DNA of 64,000 nucleotides from Luteimonas saliphila (GTDB lineage: Bacteria > Pseudomonadota > Gammaproteobacteria > Xanthomonadales > Xanthomonadaceae), in contig NZ_JAETWA010000042.1 in NCBI RefSeq assembly GCF_016774335.1, positions 323,121 to 387,120 on the forward strand, given 5' to 3'. This document shows positions 28,701 to 36,048 of the stretch, piece by piece. The notes under the pieces are model-generated. The model saw nothing but the letters and a program-made list of their open reading frames with translations. It did not search any database and was not told the DNA's origin. Both the position numbers and the translations under genes were made by a program. Position 1 is the first letter of the stretch, and every line of letters starts with the position of its first letter.

Positions 28701-29313
28701 CTTGTTCCGCCGCTTCGAGCAGGCCGAGGGCGCGCGCACCACCGCCCGCTATGGCGGCAGCGGCCTGGGGCTGGCGATCTCGCAGGAACTCGCTGCCGCG
28801 ATGGGCGGGCGCATCGACATCGACAGCACGCCGGGGGTAGGCACCAGCTTTCTGGTCGAACTGCCGCTGCAGGCCGTACGTGCACCGGCAGGCGCCGGCA
28901 TCGAGCGCCTCGCGCGTGCCGATCGCCTGTCGCTGCTGCTGGTGGAGGACGATGCCACGATCGCCGAGGTGGTGGCGGGACTGCTGGAGGGCCAGGGCCA
29001 TCGCGTCGTCCACGTCGCGCACGGCCTGGCGGCGTTGTCGGAGATCGCGGCGCAGTCGTTCGATGCCGCGCTGCTCGACCTCGACCTGCCCGGGATCGAC
29101 GGCCTGACGCTGGCCCAGCTGATGCGGCAGAAGGGATTCTCGCAGCCGCTGATCGCGGTGACCGCGCGCGCCGACGGCGAGGCCGAGGCCGCGACCCAGC
29201 AGGCGGGATTCGACGCCTTCGTGCGCAAGCCGGTGACCGGCGCGATGCTGGCCGAAGCGCTCGCTTCCGCATTGCCGGCGGCGGGAACGGACTTCCAGGA
29301 TTCGCGTGGTTGA
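25723..29313 (+). CDS. Propeller-type hybrid sensor histidine kinase
   Basis: A 1196-residue two-component hybrid. Order: signal/anchor sequence (1-22), about 650 residues of two-component-propeller repeats (DGLPSNRINALAEDRQGYLWIAT and many WIGT/WFGT repeats) in the periplasm, a Y_Y_Y domain (about 700-770), a transmembrane helix (about 780-800), HisKA with the phospho-acceptor H836 in GHEVRTPM, an HATPase domain and a C-terminal receiver with phospho-site D1119. There is no DNA-binding output domain, unlike Bacteroidetes HTCS proteins, so an unlinked partner must receive the signal. I chose the GTG at 25723, which follows GGGGAGG and starts the signal peptide. Confidence 0.9.
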   Translation: MRAIVWTACAWCLLAVMAVHARVPGQAARAGAPLAAPQLPMPRQLSVYDGLPSNRINALAEDRQGYLWIATRDGLARYDGVGFRVWRVGDGLRDNHVWTVFVDDRDRVWIGTQNAGLSMLDAQRRGFTHFDRSSHPQIASNDVWSLAQTRDGAIWFGTSDGGLHRLDDDGIVTRFAPGDDPRSLPSQAVTWLRVDGDGHLWVGSYQGLARWTGDGFDRMLQDVRPSSAVNGLVLDDAGDLWIGTSGAAYVYRAASGRIDPAPWRDPVQGEPVLAMLVQDRQGAHWLDTRSGLAIERDGVVQDVPLYSNTSRGLVRPTWSAALEDREGGLWFASSETGLWHLPANWRNFTVLRRDLDDPASPGNAFVYSASPALDGGLWLVGTGGVLDWLDPQTARIEHRLSGVCGDLLPYVAREMRDRSVWIGCPASFTRFVPATGEVQRWRHGDAVDPTTALSVTELAEEPDGSVWLGATDELQLRAPDGRLLRVVRAGGPEGFPVNNALQQMSHGPDGALWLATSAGVLMWNAGEGRFQPVPGGPEWQVFAFGFAPDARVWIAGNGVLMSYHWTGAELVAERTVDARQGMPAVAPGALIPDELGVVWMTTPRGLVRYDPARDRLRLYSVLDGLPSQQFSDLQFQPSARGYIGAGTADGLLLFHPRHVQVGAGERTPTLSIESVSVRRGEDRLELSTTEDNVLRHDDRDLRVAARLLSFTDAHAHRYRFRLADYDPDWVEVDAVGERLFPSLRHGHYMLEVQARTADEDWTPAIELRFKVQEPWWRTPWAKVGWVVGALLLLALLAGQYRARLKRRHAWQLAEEKRELAEQASLAKTRFLATLGHEVRTPMTGVLGMSELLASTDLDARQRGHVESIRRAGEHLLRLVNDALDLARIEADRLELDEQPFDLHALIRETVEFCRPLAQQRGLAFDSTIADGVPRWVLGDVGRVRQILLNLLGNAVKFTERGSVTLKAEPRRAAGVCLTVRDTGPGLNEEQKQRLFRRFEQAEGARTTARYGGSGLGLAISQELAAAMGGRIDIDSTPGVGTSFLVELPLQAVRAPAGAGIERLARADRLSLLLVEDDATIAEVVAGLLEGQGHRVVHVAHGLAALSEIAAQSFDAALLDLDLPGIDGLTLAQLMRQKGFSQPLIAVTARADGEAEAATQQAGFDAFVRKPVTGAMLAEALASALPAAGTDFQDSRG

Positions 29314-29493
29314 TTCCGAAAGGGTCGGGGAACCGAAAGCGACCGGACGTGGTGCTCCACGGCATCGACCTGGAGTGGAAAGCGACACTCGTCGCCTGGC
29401 CTCACTATCGGCAACGCCTGTGAGTGGACGAATGCCGGGAGAAGGGAATGCCAGGAACTGATGCCGCGTCTCCGGGGACTGTCGCGGCTTATG

Positions 29494-29521
29494 TTGTCGC
29501 GACCCTGCTGCTTGCTATGAT
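29494..29521 (+). promoter_or_regulatory. Sigma-70 promoter of the metalloprotease gene
   Basis: TTGTCG (29494-29499) and TATGAT (29516-29521) with a 16-base spacer, 37 bases before the start codon of the next gene. The rest of the 244-base gap after the kinase gene shows nothing I can name. Confidence 0.6.
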
Positions 29522-29557
29522 CCTCAGACCAGCGTAGGGGCCGGGCGGGGGGCAAGG

Positions 29558-32191
29558 ATGAAGCGATGGGGACTGGCCGGCGTTGCGCTGGCCGTGGTGG
29601 TGTTGCTGGTGCTCGTCGCCCAGATTGGCCGGAGCACCGGACAAGCGGATTCGGCCGAAGACGGTAGGGCAGAATCCGCTGTGGCAGCGTCGGGCGCCGC
29701 CTCGGCCACGGCCGGCAGCGATCGGCGGCGCAGAGCGGGCCCGCGACAGGTCGCAGTGATCCAGCTCCCGACAATGCGGGCACAGGACCCACAGCCGCTG
29801 CAGTTGACACGGGCCGTGCTCGAACAGGCCTGGCTGGACGGCAACCTCGAGGTGCGCCTGCCCGACGGCGATCGCTATGTGGTGGCGCTCGAAAGCGAAC
29901 AAGTCGATCCGGGCGGCCTTTGGACCGTTGTGGGCCGTGTGCAAACCCGTCTGGGCGCCCAGGCGATGGTCATGACGGTCGGCCCCGAGGCCGTTTTCGG
30001 CGTCCTGCCGCAGCCGGATGGCTCGCTGCTGCAGGTCACGACAACGCGTGGGCGCACCGGGATCGTTGCCGCCGGAGGCCTGCTGCCGCCCGGAAGTAAG
30101 CGCTCGCTTGCCAGCGATCCGGACTATCTGCTGCCCGACGTCGGCCGGGCACGGAACGTGGCCAGCGATTCGACTCGCGTCCTGGATGCTGTGCGAACCA
30201 AGTCGTCGTCCATCATTCACATCGTGGTTCTGGGTCTTTACACGAGCGACCTGGTCGAGCTGCGCGGCAGCATCTCCGCCGCGGAAACCGAGGTCACGAA
30301 CCTGTTCGCCACCGCCAACCAGTCCCACATCGACAGCGGGACACGCGTACGGCTGGTGTTGGCAGCGTTGCGCCAGATCGACATCGACCCTTCCATGGAC
30401 AACAGCCAAGTCCTCTACGCGGTCACCGACGACACTGTCGCGGGCGTCGACCTGGCGAGGCTGCGCGACCAGATGGCGGCCGACCTGCTGGCCGTGGTGC
30501 GCCCCTATCGAGATGCGCATGGAAGTTGCGGTATCGCCTGGCTGAACGGCGCTGGGCGTGCGCCGCAGTACGTCTCGGATCGTTACGGTGTATCGGTCAG
30601 CAACGTCGCTCCCTGCGGGCCGCATGTGCTGGCCCACGAGATCGGGCACAACATGGGATCGGCGCACGACCGCGAGACCCAGTCGATCAACGGCTACCTC
30701 GAGTTCGGGGCGTTCCAGTACTCCTTCGGACACCGTCAGAACGGGCCGTCGGCCTTCGCCACGATCATGGCCTATTCCCACGGAGAGCCGTGGCTCGGAT
30801 ATTTTTCCAATCCCGACTCCACGGTGTGCGGCGCACAATGCGGCGTCGAGAACCGCGCGGACAACGTCCGCAGTTTCGACGCCTTCGCACCCGTGGTCGC
30901 AGCGTTCCGGGGGCCGCCGGGTACATTGTCGATCGAGGATGCGGAAGCCTACGAACCGGATCCCGGGAGCCGCAGTGTTCTGCTGTTCCGCGTGAGGCTG
31001 TCCGGGCCGGCGCCAGTCGGCGGCGTGCAGTTCGACGCGGTAGTGTACGGAGGAACCGCCAGGGAGGGCACGGATTACTCCGTGGGTACGACGAACGTGG
31101 GCATCGTGATCCCCGAGGGCGACCGTGAGGCGAATGTCGTGTTCGAGATCATCGGTGACGACGCCAGGGAACCGGACGAAACCATCCTGCTGCGGCTGGC
31201 GAACGTCGTCGGTGCCGCGGTGCACGATGGCGAAGCCGTTGGCCGTATCCTCAACGATGATCCCCGACCGACGGTATCCGGACGCATCCTGTTCGACCAT
31301 GGCGTGCCCGTGCCGCAGTCCCCGTTCTGGATGACCGTAAGCGGTGCGTCGAACGGGTACGAGAGCGTCGAGGTCGCGCTGTCGCCACCTGACTTCGCCT
31401 ATGAAGTGCCGCTGGTGAAGGGATCGAGCCTGACGTTCAGCATCAGGCCGCCGCCGCCCTTCGCTATCCTCCCTTTCACCATCGATGAGATCGAATCCTC
31501 GCGGGTACACGACATCCCGCTACGCAAGGGCTTGCGCATTTCGGGCGCGGTCAAGCTTCCGGATGGGCAGCCTGCCCTCACGGCCCCGTTGACCCTGGAC
31601 ATCCGGGCCTCGATCGATGGTGTCTACCAGTACCAGCCGTACCCGCAGCTCGAACCACCGGATTTCCGCTATACCCACTGGGTCGTTCCAGGCGCATGGC
31701 TGTACATGGAGGTGGTACCGCCGGCGCCCTACGAGCGTTTCTTCGCTGTGCACAGTTATGTCGACTCTGATCTCGTGCAGGACATCGCGCTGTCGACACG
31801 TCCAAGCCTCGTGATCTGGGGAGGCGGCAAGTACCGGGAAAGTCCGTACGGCACGAGCATCTCGCTCCAGCTCGTCATCCAGTTGTCGGCGCCCGCGCCC
31901 ACGGGTGGCGTTCGCCTGCGCTACCGCACCGTGGCCGGCACGGCCACGGCGGGCAGCGACTACACCCACATCGACGGCATCATGGAGATACCGGAAGGTG
32001 CAACCTTCGGCTATACCGACACGATCGAGTGCTTCAGCGACAGTGAGCCCGAGGGCGACGAAGAGTTCCATGTCGTCCTCAGCGAAATCACCGGCGCGAA
32101 TCCCGTGGTGACACGCGCGCGAGTGGTGCTGCAGGACGCACCCACCCTCCGACAAATGAGCACGCCATTGCCGCCGCGCAGGAAACGGTAG
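29558..32191 (+). CDS. Secreted metzincin zinc protease with Calx-beta domains
   Basis: An 877-residue extracellular or surface protease. It has an N-terminal signal/anchor (about residues 5-22), a propeptide-like region, a catalytic domain with the full metzincin zinc site HEIGHNMGSAHD (H360, H364, H370), a downstream Met in TIMAYSH serving as the Met-turn, then two Calx-beta domains (about 455-555 and 765-865) flanking a carboxypeptidase-regulatory-like stretch. The C-terminus is strongly basic (PPRRKR). Nearest family is reprolysin-like M12B/peptidyl-Asp type metalloproteases. GC content is slightly lower than the neighbours. It has its own promoter. Confidence 0.88.
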   Translation: MKRWGLAGVALAVVVLLVLVAQIGRSTGQADSAEDGRAESAVAASGAASATAGSDRRRRAGPRQVAVIQLPTMRAQDPQPLQLTRAVLEQAWLDGNLEVRLPDGDRYVVALESEQVDPGGLWTVVGRVQTRLGAQAMVMTVGPEAVFGVLPQPDGSLLQVTTTRGRTGIVAAGGLLPPGSKRSLASDPDYLLPDVGRARNVASDSTRVLDAVRTKSSSIIHIVVLGLYTSDLVELRGSISAAETEVTNLFATANQSHIDSGTRVRLVLAALRQIDIDPSMDNSQVLYAVTDDTVAGVDLARLRDQMAADLLAVVRPYRDAHGSCGIAWLNGAGRAPQYVSDRYGVSVSNVAPCGPHVLAHEIGHNMGSAHDRETQSINGYLEFGAFQYSFGHRQNGPSAFATIMAYSHGEPWLGYFSNPDSTVCGAQCGVENRADNVRSFDAFAPVVAAFRGPPGTLSIEDAEAYEPDPGSRSVLLFRVRLSGPAPVGGVQFDAVVYGGTAREGTDYSVGTTNVGIVIPEGDREANVVFEIIGDDAREPDETILLRLANVVGAAVHDGEAVGRILNDDPRPTVSGRILFDHGVPVPQSPFWMTVSGASNGYESVEVALSPPDFAYEVPLVKGSSLTFSIRPPPPFAILPFTIDEIESSRVHDIPLRKGLRISGAVKLPDGQPALTAPLTLDIRASIDGVYQYQPYPQLEPPDFRYTHWVVPGAWLYMEVVPPAPYERFFAVHSYVDSDLVQDIALSTRPSLVIWGGGKYRESPYGTSISLQLVIQLSAPAPTGGVRLRYRTVAGTATAGSDYTHIDGIMEIPEGATFGYTDTIECFSDSEPEGDEEFHVVLSEITGANPVVTRARVVLQDAPTLRQMSTPLPPRRKR

Positions 32192-32293
32192 GCATGCCGC
32201 CGGACGAATGAGGATTCGGCGGGAGCTGGATCCGGAGGTCTGATCCCGGCTCGCCCGAGTCGGGTCCATTGCCGCAGGCCGTTACTCTCGCCT

Positions 32294-32321
32294 GGATCGC
32301 GGATCGCGGATCGCGGATCGC
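32294..32321. repeat. Tandem heptamer GGATCGC x4
   Basis: Four exact head-to-tail copies of GGATCGC lie in the 273-base gap between the protease and hemE. Nothing else in the gap is recognisable. Confidence 0.85.
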
Positions 32322-32464
32322 GGCAGAGCATTGCCTGCCGGAAAGCCCCCTCTCCGGGAGCTCCCGAGCTCTGAATCAGACCTCGCGGGGGATGCCCGCG
32401 CGGCAGCCGAAGCCATGGCCACCAGACCAGCGGATTCGGTTGAGTCGCTGGGTCCGGGCGACCC

Positions 32465-33538
32465 TCAGCGCGCGCTGTAGCCGTGCACCTCGTCGACCAG
32501 CACCGCGACGTGGTCCGGGTTCATGTCGGGCGACATGCCGTGGCCGAGGTTGAATACGTGGCCCTCGCGCGAACCGTCGTTGCCGTCGCGGTAGCTGTCG
32601 AGCGCGCGGCGCACTTCGTGGCGGATGGCGTCGGCCGAGCCGTACAGCGTGGCCGGGTCGAGGTTGCCCTGGAGGGCGACCTTGCCCTGCGTGCGCCGCG
32701 CCGCTTCGCCCAGCTCGACCAGCCAGTCGACGCCGACGCCTTCGGCGCCGGAGTCCGCGAGTTCGGATAGATACGCGGCATTGCCCTTGCCGAACAGGAT
32801 CAGTGGCGTGCGTTGGGCACCATCGCCACGCTCCAGCTCGTGCGCAATGCGTTGCAGGTAGGGTAGTGAGAACTCGCGGTACATCGCAGGCGACAGCACG
32901 CCGCCCCAGGTGTCGAATACCTGCAGCGCCTGCGCACCCGCCGCACGCTGCGCGGCGAGGTACGCGATCACGGCGTCGGTGTTCACCGCCAGCAGCCTGT
33001 GCAGGGTGGCCGGATCGTTGAGCGCCATCGCCTTGATGCGCGCGAAGTCCTTGCTGCCGCCGCCTTCGACCATGTAGCAGGCCAGCGTCCACGGACTGCC
33101 GGAGAAGCCGATCAGCGGCACCGAACCGCCCAGTTCGCGGCGGATCACGCGCACTGCGTCCATCACGTAGCGCAGCTCTGTTTCCATGTCCGGCACGCCC
33201 AGCCTCTCGGCATCGGCGGCGCTGCGCACGGTGCGCTCGAACTTCGGGCCTTCGCCTTCGACGAAGTACAGCCCCAGGCCCATCGCGTCGGGAATGGTGA
33301 GGATGTCGGAGAACAGGATCGCGGCATCGAGGTCGAACCGACGCAGCGGCTGCAGGGTCACTTCGCAGGCGATGTCGGGATTCTTCGCCATGCCGAGGAA
33401 ACTGCCGGCAGCCTTGCGCGTGGCGCGGTACTCGGGCAGGTAGCGGCCGGCCTGGCGCATCAGCCAGACGGGCGTGCGGTCCACGGGCTCGTGGCGCAGG
33501 GCGCGCAGGAAACGGTCGTTCTTCAGGGGGCTGGTCAT
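32465..33538 (-). CDS. hemE: Uroporphyrinogen decarboxylase
   Basis: Converts uroporphyrinogen III to coproporphyrinogen III in haem synthesis. The 357-residue product has the N-terminal signature [16 protein letters not shown], the [14 protein letters not shown] block and the [16 protein letters not shown] signature. Full length with normal ends. It lies at the end of a leftward aroK-aroB-WGR-hemE series. Confidence 0.97.
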   Translation of the reverse strand: MTSPLKNDRFLRALRHEPVDRTPVWLMRQAGRYLPEYRATRKAAGSFLGMAKNPDIACEVTLQPLRRFDLDAAILFSDILTIPDAMGLGLYFVEGEGPKFERTVRSAADAERLGVPDMETELRYVMDAVRVIRRELGGSVPLIGFSGSPWTLACYMVEGGGSKDFARIKAMALNDPATLHRLLAVNTDAVIAYLAAQRAAGAQALQVFDTWGGVLSPAMYREFSLPYLQRIAHELERGDGAQRTPLILFGKGNAAYLSELADSGAEGVGVDWLVELGEAARRTQGKVALQGNLDPATLYGSADAIRHEVRRALDSYRDGNDGSREGHVFNLGHGMSPDMNPDHVAVLVDEVHGYSAR

Positions 33539-33721
33539 GGGGTTCCGTGTCCGGTCATCGGTCCGGACGAAGGTGATGGGCTGCGATTCCGCACGAAGCG
33601 GGGAATCCGGCCATGGGTCCGGGACGGACGGGCAAGAAGCGGATTGCTCACTGCGTTCGGAGTGACATGGGGTCGGACTGGCATGGGGCTTCGATGGGCG
33701 TCCGGCGGCGGGAGGGGAGAC

Positions 33722-33976
33722 TCACTTCGGCGCGCTCGTGCCTTCGGCGTACATCAGCTGGAAGCCACGCTTGAGCTGGGCATCCCGCGCCTGTTCGAGT
33801 GCGGCCAGCGCGCCAGCGTGGTCCATGAACAGTTCGCGCCGCAGGGTGCTGCGGCCGCCGGTCTGGCCGGTTTCGCGCAGCAGGGTCCAGCCGCCGAGCA
33901 GGTCGGGCTGCAGCGTCAGCTGCACGAAGCGCGGGGCTTCGCGGCCGTCGGGGCGTTGTTGCAGGAGCAGGCGCAT
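33722..33976 (-). CDS. Small WGR-domain protein
   Basis: An 84-residue protein consisting of a single WGR-like domain (FVQLTLQPDLLGGWTLLRETGQTGGRSTLRRELF, split here as one module at residues 17-50). WGR domains bind nucleic acid ends in PARPs and occur as stand-alone proteins in bacteria. Its role next to aroB and hemE is unknown. Confidence 0.8.
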   Translation of the reverse strand: MRLLLQQRPDGREAPRFVQLTLQPDLLGGWTLLRETGQTGGRSTLRRELFMDHAGALAALEQARDAQLKRGFQLMYAEGTSAPK

Positions 33977-34086
33977 GGGCCGGGCATTGTACGTCGCGGC
34001 TGTCCGGACGCCGCGGCGGTGCCGGTCGCCGCCGGGTTGGACGGCGCGGCGCGGGCGAAGCCGTACCGGGCCGGCGACCGGTCCGC

Positions 34087-35175
34087 TCAGCCGCGCAGCA
34101 CCTCACGCACGGCGTTCTCGGGCACGTCGGCAAGCACGCGTGCGCGGCCGGCGCCGTCCCAGACGATGAAGCGCAGGCCGCCGGACTGCGCCTTCTTGTC
34201 CAGGCGCATGTGCGCGATCAATGCGTCCGCGTCCAGGCCCGGCGGCGGGTCCACCGGCAGCCCCAGGCGCTGAAGCAGGCTGCGTAGCCGCGCCGTGTCG
34301 GCCGGGGAGGCCAGCCCCAGGCGTTCGGACAACCGCGCCGCCTGCACCATGCCCACCGCGACCGCCTCGCCGTGGACCAGGCCGCCGTAGCCCTGCTCGG
34401 TTTCGATCGCGTGGCCGAAGGTATGGCCGAAGTTGAGCAGGGCGCGCTCGCCGTGCTCGAACGGGTCGCGCTCGACGATCGCGGCCTTGTGCGCGCAGCT
34501 GCGGGCGATCGCCTCGGCCAGGGCGTCGTCGTCGCCGGCCAGCAGCGCATCGGCCTGCGCCTCCAGCCAGTCGAGGAACGGCGCATCGACGATCGCGCCG
34601 TACTTCACCACCTCGGCCAGCCCCGCGCGCAGTTCGCGCGGCGGCAGCGTGCGCAGGGTGGCGGTGTCGGCCAGCACCGCGCGCGGCGGGTGGAAGGCGC
34701 CCACCAGGTTCTTGCCCTGCGGCAGGTCGACCGCGGTCTTGCCGCCGACCGAAGAGTCGACCATCGCCAGCAGCGTGGTCGGCAACTGCACGCAGTCGAT
34801 GCCGCGCATCCATGCGGCCGCGGCGAAGCCGGCGAGATCGCCGACCACGCCGCCGCCGAGCGCGTACACGGTGGCATCGCGGCGCATGCCGGCATCGGCG
34901 ATCGCCGTGATCGCGCGGCCGAACCCGTCCAGCGTCTTCGAGGCCTCGCCCGCCGGAAGCGTCCAGTGCCCGATGCGCAGGCCGGGACGTGCGCCCGACA
35001 ACGCATCGACCACGCGGCGCATGTACAGCGGCGCGACGCTGTCGTCGCTGATCACGAACGCATCGCGGCCGCGCAGGGTCGCCGCCAGCCGCTCGCCATC
35101 CTCGAGCAGCCCGGGGCCGATGCTGATGTGGTAGGGGTGGGCGCCGCCCACGGCGACCGTGCGGTCGTGGCTCAT
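34087..35175 (-). CDS. aroB: 3-dehydroquinate synthase
   Basis: Second step of the shikimate pathway. The 362-residue product has the NAD site [16 protein letters not shown], the [18 protein letters not shown] block and the zinc-binding GHTFGHAIE and HGEAVAVGM motifs. The ATG at 35175 overlaps the aroK stop (ATGA), fixing the start. Confidence 0.97.
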   Translation of the reverse strand: MSHDRTVAVGGAHPYHISIGPGLLEDGERLAATLRGRDAFVISDDSVAPLYMRRVVDALSGARPGLRIGHWTLPAGEASKTLDGFGRAITAIADAGMRRDATVYALGGGVVGDLAGFAAAAWMRGIDCVQLPTTLLAMVDSSVGGKTAVDLPQGKNLVGAFHPPRAVLADTATLRTLPPRELRAGLAEVVKYGAIVDAPFLDWLEAQADALLAGDDDALAEAIARSCAHKAAIVERDPFEHGERALLNFGHTFGHAIETEQGYGGLVHGEAVAVGMVQAARLSERLGLASPADTARLRSLLQRLGLPVDPPPGLDADALIAHMRLDKKAQSGGLRFIVWDGAGRARVLADVPENAVREVLRG

Positions 35176-35732
35176 GCGGGGTGTTCCTGGAGATCGGGGT
35201 GGGCGTCGCGCGTCCACTGCGCTTCGAGCAGGCGTGCCAGTTGCGCGGCGGCCTGTGGCGGAAACAGCGTGTCGGTGTCGAAGCACAGGTCGGCGACTTC
35301 GGCGTACAGCGGCGCGCGCAGTTCCGACAGGCGTCGCAGCACCTGCTCGCGATCGTCGCCGGCGAGCAGCGGACGGCTGCGGTCGCGCGCTAGCCGTTCC
35401 AGCTGCCGCGCCAGGCTCACCTGCAGGTGCACGACGAACCCGCGCACGCGCATCCGCTGGCGGCTGCCGGCGTCGAGCACCGCGCCGCCGCCGGTCGCGA
35501 TCACCAGCCCTTCGCGTTGCAGCAGGGCCTCGAGCGTGGCCGCCTCGCGCGCGCGGAAGCCCGCTTCGCCCTCCAGTTCGAAGATGGTGGCGACGCTCGC
35601 GCCGGTGCGCGTCTCGATCTCGCGGTCGGCATCGACGAACACCAGACCGAAACGCCCGGCGATGCGCTTGCCGATCGACGACTTGCCGGCGCCCATCGGT
35701 CCGACCAGCACGAGGTTGGGGGCGGGATTCAT
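35172..35732 (-). CDS. aroK: Shikimate kinase
   Basis: Phosphorylates shikimate. The 186-residue product has the Walker [10 protein letters not shown] (residues about 11-19), the shikimate-binding DADREIE and the GGGAVLD motif. ATG 35732 gives the standard N-terminus just before NLVLVGPMG. Translationally coupled to aroB. Confidence 0.96.
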   Translation of the reverse strand: MNPAPNLVLVGPMGAGKSSIGKRIAGRFGLVFVDADREIETRTGASVATIFELEGEAGFRAREAATLEALLQREGLVIATGGGAVLDAGSRQRMRVRGFVVHLQVSLARQLERLARDRSRPLLAGDDREQVLRRLSELRAPLYAEVADLCFDTDTLFPPQAAAQLARLLEAQWTRDAHPDLQEHPA

Positions 35733-35836
35733 CCACAGAATCCTAGCAGGCCGCGTCGCCTGGCCGCCGCGTTCACGCCGCCGGGCGCAGGGTGTGGGGT
35801 CCGGCAATGTCGCCGGCAGCAGCAGGGAGGTCCGCC

Positions 35837-36040
35837 ATGGCCGTCGCCAAGATCATCGAGATCAATTCCTCGTCCGCCACCAGCATCGAGGACGCGGTCC
35901 GGTCCGGGCTGAAGAAGTCCGCCGAAACCGTCAAGAACATCCAGGGCGCGTGGATCAACGAAACCAAGGTCGTCACCGACGAGGACGGCAACATCACCGA
36001 GTGGCGGGTGAACATGCGCGTGACCTTCGTGGTGGATTGA
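35837..36040 (+). CDS. Dodecin flavin-binding protein
   Basis: A 67-residue dodecin: AVAKIIEINSSSATSIEDAV at the N-terminus, the flavin-stacking Trp in GAWINETKVV, and the TEWRVNMRVTFVVD C-terminal strand. Dodecins form hollow dodecamers storing flavins. A GGGAGG ribosome binding site precedes the ATG. The gene is divergent from aroK and converges with the kinase gene, eight bases apart. Confidence 0.93.
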   Translation: MAVAKIIEINSSSATSIEDAVRSGLKKSAETVKNIQGAWINETKVVTDEDGNITEWRVNMRVTFVVD

Positions 36041-36048
36041 CCGCGCGA

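Noticed and set aside
25606-29388. A 1260-codon minus-strand frame across the hybrid kinase
   Set aside because: The kinase on the plus strand has complete catalytic motifs; the antisense frame is compositional only.
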